From positions 4,248,501-4,312,500 of the forward strand of contig JAVHJL010000002.1 in assembly GCA_036971715.1 (NCBI GenBank): a stretch of DNA of 64,000 nt. Direction: 5' to 3'. The notes beneath the pieces are model-generated. The model had not been told where the DNA came from, searched no databases, and saw nothing but the letters and a program-made list of their open reading frames with translations. Shown here piece by piece: positions 12,267 through 25,076 of the stretch; the first letter of the stretch is position 1, and each line of letters opens with the position of its first letter. A program made the translations under genes and the position numbers. This DNA is from Arthrobotrys musiformis. Its lineage: Eukaryota; Ascomycota; Orbiliomycetes; Orbiliales; Orbiliaceae.

Positions 12267-15200
12267 AGGTGTTTGGGGTTGATGTAGAGGGTAGAGTTTT
12301 TATGTGTATATTGAATCGAATGGAGAGGATAGATATGAAGTCCTGTGTTTTATTATGATTCCGGGGTGTGGAGATCGTGCTAGGAATGGCTTGGTGTACA
12401 CACGTACCCCTTTTTTGAACATATGTAGGTGTATTTATTCGAGCCATAGATTTTTGGCAGTAAGTACCCCCGCGCAGGTATGGAAGGTAAAAGACAGGAC
12501 CAGTTTTTATACTTTTTTTTCCCACGAATATAGGATTCGTGAAAAGTTTGAGGTGAAAGGGTTTAGGCTCTTAAGCGCGGTAAAATCGGCTCGGCTGGCG
12601 CATACGCTCCGAGTCTTCGGCCAGCTCTGGTACACGAGACAACTCCGAGTGCCGAAAGAGAGTACTCAAAAAAAGGTAATATAATAAAATAACTGCCTGA
12701 GGGGATAAATTCATAGAGGTCGAGAAGAGATGAAGTAGGAATAACGTATACAACTGAGCTAAAAACAAATTTGAGACCAATGCACGATTTCCGGGGAACT
12801 CCTCCCATAATGCTCGAACTTGCGGTTCGTGAGAGTTATTTTTTTTTTGTGTAACATCAATCAAGGGTTCTCGCTTGGCAGCTTGAGAAATTCGCTTTTG
12901 GGGGGTTTTAACGTTTTGCGGTTTGGGGCATCCGCAGCAGCATTTAGTTCCCAAGATAAGTTTGGGAGGGACGTTGAATTCAACGCTCCCGAAAACCGAG
13001 GTTTTGGTCGAGAATGTTTTTTTGGATTATGGAAGAAGATTCGTTATAAGGTGGTTTTATATAATAGAGGTCGAGGATTGTTTTTATCGTCCAAGGTAAA
13101 TTTGTCGAGTGTTTGAAGTGATCAGGACTTAATTGCACCTAACTATGGTACTCCTTAGCAGGTACTTTCCACATCGTGGGTACTTGAGATTGTCCATCCG
13201 TATTTACGCCTGCACCTAACCGAATGGATTTTTATCACTGAAACGTTACAAAGGTGTTATACTAAATTGAGCCGCGCATTAGTCCCTCTAGTTGAGACTT
13301 ATTATCCGGGATCTATTCACATGGGTTTGAAGGAAGCTACTTAAGTTCACTAAAGGTGAGAAGTATCGAGAGGTACAGGAGGTTAAGCGAGAGGCCGAGA
13401 ACACGGGGCGATACTTTGATATGTAGGTTCAGACGAATAGGTCCTTTGCAATCAAGTGGTCCTTGCCGGTAGCAATCGGGCCTCTCGCTTGATACGCAGC
13501 GTAGCTCCGCAAAGTCAAACGAACATTCATACAAAGGACAGCATATTTCCAACGTAGTTCGCTTTATTACTACGAGAGAACAGAACAATCCACTAATATC
13601 ACAAAACCAGCCGGCGGTACCGGTGGCGGTGGCGGATACAAAACGAAAATAGCAAACCGCGAAGAATATTACTCTGCGGAGTAACATGTGCGACAGCGGG
13701 ATCCTTGCAAAGTCTGGCCATAGACGAGAGATGCTTACGAAGCAGGAATCATGGCCTATCGATCGATCTCTCACACGTGCTTCTTCAATCCATGGGTTCA
13801 TAAAACCCGCACGGTTCAGCCCCTTGTGTGTAGATTAAGATAAATCAAGAAAAAGAGAGCTTGGATGGGTACGAGACTAGGAGAGCTCTGGAAAAAGAGG
13901 AATTGTCACCGACGGTTTCGATATTTCGGCTGGATTCGGGGTTCCTCGGTTGGCCGCACGCACTAGGACGGTGATCTGGTTGCGGAGAGCTCTAGGTGGG
14001 CCGACGCATGCAATGAGATGGGATGGGAGATTATCGTAATGGAGATGAATTGACCGGCAAGAAGTAATCATTTCTCAGAAACTGGAAAATACTATGATAC
14101 TAATATCATAAATTTTTGAAACGAGATGCAAGATGCAGGAAATGCACATGTAAAGAGTTGCAGCCGACACGAGGTCGGAACTGCGTAAATACGATTGTGA
14201 CGGGAGGAGAAAGAAGCGTAATTGGAATTCATTCCGAGTGGCCGAAATCACAAAATTTATCATATCATCTGTAACAATCATTTGCTACCTACGGCCTGGA
14301 CGTCTGCCCCGTCAAACTACCAGGGCTTTTTGCAAGAAAGTATGTCGATTCGAATGTTCACGTTCAAAAGCAAAGCATTTATTATCTACATGCGTCCCAC
14401 TCCCCCTTCGCAAACAAATATTAAACTGTGACCGGCCGTTTGGTAGGGCGCAGCTGGATCCTAGAATACATGCACCGGACCACTGGAATCAGTTCCGAGG
14501 CTCCGGCGTCCACAGGGCTTTCTTTCCCACCCCCCTTCCCCAAGGCCAAAGGGCCCAACGGAGCCGAGAACAGGCCCCAATTCCAGAACTTATGCCCTGC
14601 CGCGTACGTCATTTGATCATGCTTACAACTGGTGTGCCCCCCTTCCCCTCCCTTCTCGGGTGCTCGTAAAACCTTGACTAACTTGTAACGTACCAGCCGT
14701 GCGCGTATGCGTCAAAAAATATTTTAGGCGAAAGTTGGACGTAGTTCCATGGCACGTTTGCGAGAGGGGGGGAAGTAAGGCCTACTCAGCCGGTCATCCA
14801 AATGAGGAGCTTCTCACTAGCTTAGGTTTCAAGTAGAGCATGTGGTCTGTTATTCCCGAAAAGCCTCAGAGCGTATTCAACCCTTTCGTATTCCAACCTG
14901 ATAATCAAGGTCTCGTTCTCGGTGAACTCGTCATTCCGTGGTATATCAGCGGGATAGCCTCATGGATTCCGTCAGACGGGTGGTGCGGAAATTCGAACGT
15001 TCTAGTCTACAAATGTTCCTAAATATGATATCTCGGTCAGCTCGGACTCATGCAACTATCAGTTATCTCCCAAGGCCTTGGTATCGGATGATCCCAACGA
15101 CTCGTCTATTTTTTTTTTTGCGACTAATTACTTGTTCGAGTTTTTTCTTCTGTGCGTGGGCATATCCAACTGCTTGAGAAATATGCATGCAGGTTACGAA

Positions 15201-18200
15201 ATATCCAATTTCATGTGGCCATCCTGTTGCATACCTGCCGTTGGCGGGTCCCTTTTCTCTCTCTTTCCATCATCCTCGGCCGATATTTCCGTCTAAAAAT
15301 CCCCTTTATAGCTCATAAATGTACAAAAACGAAAAGGCAACATTACAATCTGTTGGTCAGGCATAAGCAGGACCACAACTAGTTCTGCGCTTGGAGAAGG
15401 ACCGCAGAATTGGAGGGGGGTATCACAGAAAAAAAACTTGCGCTTGTCAGCCCCCCTTTTGGGGGGGGAGGGGGCCTGTTGGGTGTGCTCGTATCCTTGT
15501 CCGGATACGCGGTTCCGCAAAAAGAATCTAGGTTGTCAACTAGCCTGTGTGGGCCAGCGCTGCAGTAGCCTGCTGGCCATGGTTCTTTTTCGTATGTCCG
15601 TTAATTACCTATCATATTTTGTTTTTTCTGGTTCCATTCTACCCTGCATCGCAGAAAATGCTCATATTGTACTATAAGGCCCCCGGCGTATCCGGAAGCT
15701 TTGTTTCCTCTCTCCTCGTCTACTGCATGTCAGTGAGCTCTGGCTCATGCATGCAGTTTCTGACATTGAATTGTACGTAGGAGGTCAGGAATTTCCCTAG
15801 ATTGGCAAGTTATTGGCGCAAAGAAACAACGAAACGAAGTACCGGCTAATGGAGATGGACTATTCGGGGCGGGGTAGGGGGGCCTAGCTATACACAATCG
15901 GACTAGGAAAGAACCTTGTGGATGCATTATACATAACGAATAGTGTATGTACAACATATTTGGGGGCTTTTTACAGAGACGCTAATGATGGCTTGTCAGC
16001 CCATCTGATGATGCCATGCGTGTTAGATTGGTTGATATATTGGAAGGATATTAATGAATCGAGCACATGGGTTTCTTTTGAGATCTTTTGTGAAATCATA
16101 TTACATCACTTTGTGTTCGAAAAGTTTAAAACAAAAAAAAACCACACTACCGCATCCTGCCACCGTCGATGCGATGCCGTTTTTGAGAAATATATACCGA
16201 TACTGTTTCAGTCGGGGTTGCGTCTCGTATATTTTTGCGTTAGGGCGTTTCTGAGAGGCGCTAGCATCTTGCCAAGTATATAATTTTGAATTATTTCTGA
16301 AGGGCATATATCTGGCAAAGTTAAGAGTGGAGCTGTGCAACGGTGATCTCTTGAGGGAGGGGGAAAGAGCGAGCACGGGGAGCTTCCATCTGGCATCTGT
16401 GCACTGGTGCACGTCGAAATATTGGGCGGTAAATCTGCTCACCGAGTCTTCTAGTTCCGCTGCATTTCTGCGGCAAAGGTACTGAACTATTCTTCATCAG
16501 GTTAGCATAGCCTCTTGGTTACTCCATGCCTCCTCGGCTTCTAAGACTTACGAGAGACTAGGCTCTAGTCAGCCGCTCGTATAACATAATGCATGGATAT
16601 ACATGTCTCGAACGTCCGAGTTAGCAGGATTTCCTAGTACGAGAATCCAACCTCTCCCTCCTCCCCCCGCTTTCGGCTTCTTGTGAGCTCTGGTTATCTG
16701 CTTTGAGGATAGGATTACAAGGCGTGCTAATCTCTGCGGTTATATCTTATGAATATTTTCGTAGATCCTAATAGTTTAGACGATCTCCATGCCTCGGTCT
16801 ATTTTTTTGTGCTCCACGAACGGCCATGTAGGTGTTAGCTAGACAGGGTTTATAGAACTCGATACGATGCGCTAACCTGGCATCTAACCGTCAACTGTTG
16901 GATTTTTTTTTTCAAGGAGAGGGTGTCATGTTATTTTCTTATTCACTCATGAAAACGAAAAAAATGATTCTATTTCAAGCACACCCACATGTCTACAATC
17001 GATGGAGGATATGTGCGCAGAAATTTAGACACCCTCCATTTCCAGATATACGGGTTACGGGAAGAGAGAAAAAAAATGGAAATTTCACGGCCGGGACTCG
17101 CCACATTTTATTTCCCTTCCTCGATCCCCAAATCCCAAAGCATTGGGAATAGCGGTGCAGAAGAGGCGCAACGGTGTGCTTTCTTTCTGATTTTTTCCCC
17201 CCTCCTCTTCGTGCTTCGCTTTCCCGTTGCTACATTCAATACGAAGAGTGAGAGAAAAAAAGGAAGTAGGAATGGGGGCCCGCAGATGGGGGAAAGCGGA
17301 TACGTATACACACTGACCCAGCATTTGCGAATGACAGGTGCATGTACCGACACTGTTCACCCACCAGCCGCTTCGAAATTCGCAACTTACATACATGTGG
17401 GAATCCCGACTGCCATTTGGGCTTGGTCTTTCCCTGATTTCAAGATCGGCTGATTAGGAGGAGAAGGTCGAAATTTTCCGGGGGTGGTATTTTTTTTTGT
17501 TTTTCGTTTTTTATTTTTTTGATGGGGTTGGCAGCCATCATGCAACGATGTGGCACGGTAGAATCTAAGCTCGAAAGGATTGTCGGTTTTTGATTTTTGG
17601 CTCAAAAGTACCCCTACGTAGGGCGATGTGATCTTGAATGGAATGAATCAAAACACCCCTCTGTGGGTCTTCTGTGAGACGGAAAGGAATAGATAATAAT
17701 TTGAATTTCGCGAAAACGATGTTAGCCTAACAAGCGGGATCGAGGGTTGTTGTATATATCAAAGAAGGAGGGAAACAAGAATCTGGGCATTCCCGCCGAC
17801 GGCGTATACGGAAAACTTCAATGGAAAACCATTGTCCAACGGACCAACTGTCGGCCGTCACCGAGCTGCCAGCTGCGAGTCTTATAAGAAAAACGGCAAG
17901 ATGGCATAACGAGGAAAGACTTGTACACAATTTTTCGCCAACGTATTCTTAGCACGCAATGCATTATGCAAAATGGGAGTTATAGAGATGTGGGAATAAT
18001 TTCGTTCGAACCCCAACCAGCCTAAACGTGGTTGTTTTTGCGTTGGACATCGCCAAGGGTCTTTGCGTTCTCTGGCTTATCGATGTGGAGCCTCATGTGG
18101 GTTCTGAAACCTGGCCAGGGCGGTGGTCACGCCGCAGGTCGGTCGAAATGAAATTCTCTGGTTCAACCACAACAGGCTAGGACCCGGTTGCGGACCACTG

Positions 18201-21200
18201 CATTTTACTAGTCGGTGAAGGTGGTTCTACTGTGAGAGGGTTCCCGGGGAGGCAGAAAAAAATAAAAATTAAAAAAAAAAAAAGTATCCTTGCTTGGATA
18301 GGTGGTGTGAGAGAGTGTTCCAATAGTTGGAATAGCGCATGATAGACTAACCCGACGGTTGGGAAACGGCTGTTTGGTTTCCGTACAAAGTTACCTTCGT
18401 TTTGATTACTGAGCGAAAGCGTCTGCTATGTACTAGAACTCAGGGTTTGTAATATAAACTTGAGCTGCCTTTTTTCTTTTCTAGAAGTGTGTGGAGAATT
18501 AAAATCTGAAGCCTCAAGCGCTGCTCAACCGTTTGGAAGTTTGTGATAAGATCGATCCAGGCGATTTTCTCGCACCATCCTCTCCCTTGTTTGCGGTCCG
18601 CGGCGGCAGAAATGCAAACCACACCATTCGAGCCAATGGATGCGAGGTTTCTGGAAGGAACTCTCGTTGTGAGCTTCCAACGAAGACTATTGGTCGGGCT
18701 CAATCAAGACTAAGATTAATGGTGCAGGAATACTTTTTTGCTATTACAGACGAAGGGAGGCCGTCAGCGCTTAGATCTGTGAGCCTGGCGTGAAGATAAG
18801 ATCTGCCTTTCCTCAAAGCCTTCTGCTTTAGGCGCGCTGAAAGGAACACTTTCCTGTGTAGGACTAGGCGATTCGCCAGCACCTGAAACCGACCGATGCA
18901 CCCGATGCATCACACGAAATTGAACCCATTCCGCACTGCCCTTCCGGTTGCCGTTGAATTCCCGCGCTCATGAGGAGAAAGAAGGATAGCGCGTTATTCC
19001 ACATAGCTTCCGTAGACCCAGACCCAACAAGCACACCCCCTCCTTCAAACTCTAGTAGACTCTGGAAGCACAGGTTTTTGGCCAGTTGGAATAAATCGTT
19101 GGACCAATCGTAAGGGTGGCCCGGGATTCGTGCGATTGCTGATCCAACAACGAATCCGGTGCCATTCCTTGCTGTGCCATCCCCCCGATACTTCGAAATT
19201 GACGACTAGTGCTTTGGGGGGGTGAAGTGAGATAAAAAAAAAGGAATACTCTACAGCAGCGCTACTGTTTGAACGCTTGTCACATTCCAGAAATCACATT
19301 TTCAGGGAAACGGGAAGCGCCAGTTGCCTTTTGGGTTTCTGTCCCACGGGCTTTCTCTGGGAATAATTTATGGCCAGGCATTAATTGGGGGGTTATTTCC
19401 GGAAAAGAAGGCACATTCTTAGTGTGAGATGACGACGCTCTGTGGGCCATGCGCTTAAACCTCATCGCGGGTGAGCTGGGAGGGAAGAGCTGGCAAAATC
19501 CGAAATTAGGTCGCCTCTTTGGATTGAAACACACGGCTGTGCAAAAAAAACCCTTTTTTGTTCATCGTAGGAACGATGTGATGTCAAAAGTGGGGATGTT
19601 TGTGTCAAAGGGAAAAATGTTCAACAAGAAACATATGTCCCCAAAGTTTGGAGTCGCGACAAACGAATAAGCGGTCCAAGTTGGCTGGATTTCCCGCTAG
19701 TCCTGCGCTCAAACCCTTGACGTGCAGGGGAGAGGGAGGAAGTTCGGGATCCAGTTCTCTTCATGTTGTGTAGCGTCGAAAAATAAAATAAAATAAATGA
19801 TACCAGATATAGAAGCCTTTGATTCACGGCTCGCAAAGAATTTCCTGGTCTCCCTGTTCAGGTCGGTAGTGCGTCGAGTGGATACATCCTTACTCTCTGT
19901 GCATACATACATCGTTTACACAAAAACAGTTGGTTGTTGCATGCATGCATCAGCGTATCTCGTCTCAGCGAGAAAGATGCCCAGCCTCGGTTCTAGACAA
20001 ATTTGGAAAGGGACCCAAGGTCACATGAGAGGCTGTTAGTGGGAAGTAATGTACTTTTAGTTTGTTAGTTGTTACTAGCCTCTGTCAAAAGTATGGTGTC
20101 AATGTCTCGCTCTTTCCGAGGAGCTGAGGAAACAAAGCGAGCGAAGCAATGAAAGTTCGTTACTGATAAGCTGCATGAGATATTATTTTCGGACCCCAAT
20201 CAATAGGTTTAGAGGGAGTGTCCCGTATCGGATCACAAGACCCAAGCTTCCATTAGGGGGAGAGTTAGCAATCAAGGATTCCCTCGTCCGGCGATTGTCT
20301 GGATGGAACTACTCGGAGGGACACAGGCCAGCCATTGGGGAATGCAGCAGCGGTTGTACACACCACAGTAAGCGCATTCCGTCAGGCAGAAACCGCTCCA
20401 TTCCTGTTTTGCTTCACGAAAAGACGAGTCGATGTTGGAGTGGGGTCGAGAATCTGGGCATGGGAGCAGCTGAGGACAGAGCACACCAATCGCAGTGGGA
20501 ATAGATGGTGAGTCGTCTTGGTGGTGGACCCGCTGTCTAGGGCCAGTGGCACAGAGGGATAGTGTTATACTGGAAACATTCCAACTTCGTTGAACCGCCC
20601 TGCGCCATCTTTTTGCTTGGCTCCTGCATTTAGGACCCAATTTTCCGCGGTTGTGCAGTTGGCTTGGGAGGAGCAGGGCACCAACGCATATAAGGCGGCG
20701 GACGGCTCTTACCCGCCGGCTCAAGGCGTAAACAGCCTGTAAAGAGGAGGAAGGAGAGGGAAAAAAAAAAGTCGCGCTCGTGTTTTAGACAAATTTGATG
20801 AGGATATTCCTAAATTTAATGATCAGGGAATCGACTGCAGAAGGGTGTGCTTTTTTGCATTGACAGGCTTCCATTTGTGAGCGGTGAGCATGCATGGGTA
20901 TCTTTACACTCGACATGCGAGCGGAAATAAAGCAGGGATGTTCCTATCCATCACAATGGCATTGGTCCTCGTAGGAGCGAAGTACAAAGTCCCGAGGCTA
21001 GCGAGGACAATATGAATTGTTGACGTTTTCGGGGACGAATCCTTGAACGGCTGACTTTTTTGAGTTCTTCCTACTCAGGAAGGAAGGCCAGAAGGTTGAA
21101 AAGTGATAGCTCTCTATCGACTGTTCGATCTCCCAGCTGGTCGGTCCTTTGCAATTCTCAAGCCTGTCAGTTTGAGATTTTAGTTAGCTAGTGAATACTA

Positions 21201-24200
21201 TACTAACGAAAAGAGACATTTTTCGAACGGATAGAGCGGCAACGTTATCGTGGAATCTGGTTTTCCCAAGCGAGTGCCTGCGTCCGCATCCACAGGTGGG
21301 ATATTACGTATATCGTTGGAATACTTACTTTGGACCTTAATTATAAGTTAGTTAGTGCTTCCGTATCCAGGTTATTCGAAAGATGGTTGTCTGTTCCGTA
21401 TTAGAGTTTCAACATGGCTTTTAGTTGGAGCCAAGTATCTGTATCTGTCGATTCAATCGGTCATCAAATAATCAAATGCCGCCCTGCTATCTGGACCCGA
21501 TTCCAGGTCTTCGTGCTACATGCAAAGACGAAGAGGATCTTTGGCCCTTTGCTTGTGCTACCCCGTCTAATACTAGTCCGTGATTGCCAGTGAGCTAGAG
21601 CCGGACGGATACAATTTGACCCGTAACGTTGTCGCAGTTGGATCTTATTTCAAGGCGATATTGAAACTTCCCTGCAAAAGTCATGAGCAAATGATATTAA
21701 CCAGTGAATTACCTACTGGAAAGTTAAGTTAACGGCACTGCGCATGTACATGTACCGTCTAGGCAAATTTCTGAACCAAACTGGGCGACCTGCCGATACC
21801 TCTGGCGTCAGCAATTCCACGGAGGAAGATCCCATGTCAGGCAAGACCCAAAAGCTCGAATCCCCGGGATCCTGGGCAAGTTTTAGTGCGCGCATGTTTG
21901 AAGTTGATCCCATGCAAGAAATTGAGAAGCGTACCAGGGTCCCAAATGGCCGAGTCACCTTTGCTTTTTCGTTCTGTGCCATTCGCTCGTTCATTTCGAC
22001 GCCGGACGAGGCGTCTCAGAAAACTTTCCATTCTCTTGCTATTTGGATACCCACATCGACTCGAAAGGTCCCTTTTCCCTTGCCATATGAGAAAAGCAAG
22101 GGATTGGGTCCTCTTTTGGAGCTAGTTTGTTGTTAGCACTTGATGAGTTCATGTTGCATTTTTTGTCATCGCTTGCAAGCGGGCGGCCAGGAAATTGAGG
22201 GCTAAGAGAGAATGGAAGTTTCCTGGTGTATATAAGCAAAACATCCGCCGTTAATGCCAAAAGCCGCGGGCTTTTGCTCTTTTCACACGACGGAACTCGA
22301 AACTCTCTTAAGAACCTGTCTGCCCTTCATTACTTTCTTCGATAGTTATAACCACAATTCGATTTTTTCGACAGCTAGCATAGCCGAACTAGATCACTAT
22401 CCACCCGAGACTACTTACGTATACCCGCCAGTGCAGCGCAGCGCAGTGCAAATACCGCCTTGAGGACACTAACCTAAGGTTACTACTACTATTTATATTT
22501 TATCACAATACTAAAAAAGAGGTGGTATATAAGTGCATCCGACGAAAATCAAGCTGCAGCATCTTACATACATCTGACATTTTCGAGCCCTCTTTTTTTT
22601 CTGCTCTTCGAATAATATTCTGAGGAGTCGATACAAACCTGCAGCAAAAAAGGCGATTTACTGGGGGAATTACTCGACGTTTGCCGCTAAATTTTGGCGT
22701 GTGCATGGAAAGAGGACGCTAGACCAGCCTGTAAGTGTTGACCAAGTTTTTTTCCTATTTTATTTTTTCCTATTTTCTTGTTATTGATCCTGCTCAATAC
22801 GCTGTCCCTGCTATTGCATTGCATCTATAATGATCAGTGTGTCATTTGGTCCCTTTCGTTTCCCTCTCTCTTGCATGTCGACTTGCCGACTCGAGAATTT
22901 TCTCATGCATGAAAGTGAATGGGAACCGCAGTCGGGGTCATGGATTCTTGTGCCTTTTCCTTTAATGCCAACCCGCCAATAACCAGGGAGGGACAAGAAG
23001 AAGGGAAGGAGTGGGCTAGCGGAAACGACGGTCGCCAGCACGTTTCTTTTTTTTTGACCACTCCCATGCTGGGAGCGGTGGACAACCAAATTTGGGCCGC
23101 CGGTAGTTTTGTCATACGACGAGAGTATTAGGACCAAGAAAAGAAGCAAACTGGGTGGTGCGAGAAAAGAACCGCGCGAGAGACAGAAAGAGCCGATATC
23201 TTCCTCCACACTCCCTGCACTGGGCATTTTCCGCTGTGACCTTCCCACCCACACCAGCCCACCCAAATCTGCAGTTTTACACGCACCACACGAGGGAAGC
23301 CCAACCTGCTCGCAGCAGACATTGGACGCCTCTGCCTTGTAATGCACCTTTTACTTTTTTCCCTCTCTTCCCACTGGAGGAGGGGGGAAAAAGTAAGAAA
23401 GGGAAAACAAACAAAAAAAAAAAAAAAGAGGAGGGAATGTGCAAAGGATGCGTGCGGGTATCATCCCATGTCTTTCCGAGGAGAACCAGAATAGGTACGC
23501 TGCCTTTTCGGCTGCTGAGATGATGCCGAGTCCCATATCCGCCTGATCTGAACAGGAAGACGAAGATGCCAGCAAATCCTGTAGGTTCAAAGCCGACCCT
23601 CCAATCTTGTCTTGCGTCGTCCCCTCGTCGAGTTTCGGTGCCCATGCTCTGGTCATGTTCGGCTCCGAGGGCCAATCAGCGCATCGCAAGCCCGTATTCC
23701 AGGAAGGGCGGACAAGGGCGGGCTGCAAACCCAGCAAGCAAAAAAGACGAGTGGTTAGCCTGCAGATGAAAAAAATTGCCGCTGGTATCTTTAGAAGAAT
23801 TACTTTTTTTTGAATCGACATGCCCTTGCCATTGCGTTAGCAAGTCGGCTACCTCTCCGCCCGCCCACCCACGAGTTCTAACAATAAGCCCATTGTTCAT
23901 AATAATTTCCATTGGGCTGGGCCCCAATATTATCACGGAAACGGCCCTTCCCTCTTGATCCTCTCTTCCCTCTCTTCCTCTTCTTTTCCCTCTCGGAGAA
24001 TAGACCGTAAAAAACAAAAAAGGGTTCCGACCTCAGTTCTTTCTTAATTTTTCTTTCACCGTCGGTATCGAGGGTGAGCGCAAAAAGGTGCTCAAGTAGG
24101 CCTTCTTGCACTCACGCTTGAACCTAGTAGTACCGTCTGTTGTACCCGCAATTGGTGTTCCGTTCGGGTTCTCTTTCTCTTCACAGTTATCGTTGGTTCA

Positions 24201-25076
24201 TTCTGGATTCCCGTTGGCGTTTATTGAGGGGGTTTTGTTACGTGTTATCCAAGTCGTCTGTCTGCCGCTTCGGAAATCCGTTTCCACTGCTTAGTTAAGA
24301 AGCAGAAGGAGGAGGAGGAAGAAGAAGAGGAGACGAAGCATTGGTGAGGTCATTTCGAAGCCATTCAGGGCCGAATTGCATCGCGCCAAAAAGCTCGACT
24401 GCCCACATTCATTTCGGCCTTCTGCCTTTGGCGTTCTAATAGCATCTTTCCTCAGAAGATAGTGTCATTTGCTATTTTGTATATTCATTTTTTATTATTC
24501 TTCCTGTTGCAGAGTCACCCTTACGGATATTTCATACTCACAACTTAGGGAGATATAGTACATCCTTCCTTCTCATTCTTATCATCGGCTTCATCAGCAT
24601 CATTCCCCGCTGGGCCTCATCTCGCATCGAATCCCTCATCCAGCGAGCATCTCCGGGCATCGAGTAGCGACTAGTCTCTCCGACACACGCGCGGATATAA
24701 GCTTCGACTTTGAATCTGCCGCAAAAGGTCAAAAACTCTGAAAATCACCTCGGGGCAAATTAACTTTGGCGGATTCTGTTCCTTTCCTTTCTTGATTCGA
24801 ATCGTTCGGAAATCCGGCTTCCAAGCACTGGCGGAAGGTTGTGAGCAACTTGGGGTCTCTCCTCTTTCACTCGCCCTCATCGACCACCAATTCTCTTCTT
24901 TCCGTATAAACAACAGCGGCGTCCGATCAAACTTCCCTCGGAAAACATACTGACAGCCGTAAAACTGGAGACGGGGAGGATCTTTGGATATCGTACGCGC
25001 CAAACGTGCGTGCAGAGAGTCGTATAACATCGCGGCATCGATTCGAACAGAAGATACCCGAAGAACAGTATAAAGT
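12267..25076. other. 12.8-kb stretch without a recognisable gene
   Basis: No frame reaches 180 codons, and none of the open frames on either strand has protein-like composition, recognisable motifs or in-phase splice joins. I find no tRNA, 5S rRNA, snRNA core, terminal repeat or transposase/reverse-transcriptase signature. The base composition looks ordinary rather than strongly AT-enriched, so it is not an obvious RIP-decayed element. Homopolymer runs are common (for example A-rich 18270-18282, T-rich 17490-17520). It could hold noncoding RNA, a long regulatory region for the downstream Zn2Cys6 fusion gene, or an old element decayed beyond recognition. Confidence 0.5.

Noticed and set aside
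18000..18020. TTCGAACCCCAACC resembling a tRNA T-arm
   Set aside because: There is no matching stem, acceptor or D arm around it.
22811..23347. 178-codon minus-strand frame in the gene desert
   Set aside because: Composition is random, no homology is recognisable and overlapping frames of equal length exist on both strands.
12267..25076. RIP-mutated or LTR retrotransposon block
   Set aside because: I saw no long terminal repeats, no RT/integrase-like fragments and no strong AT shift. This cannot be excluded without a repeat search.
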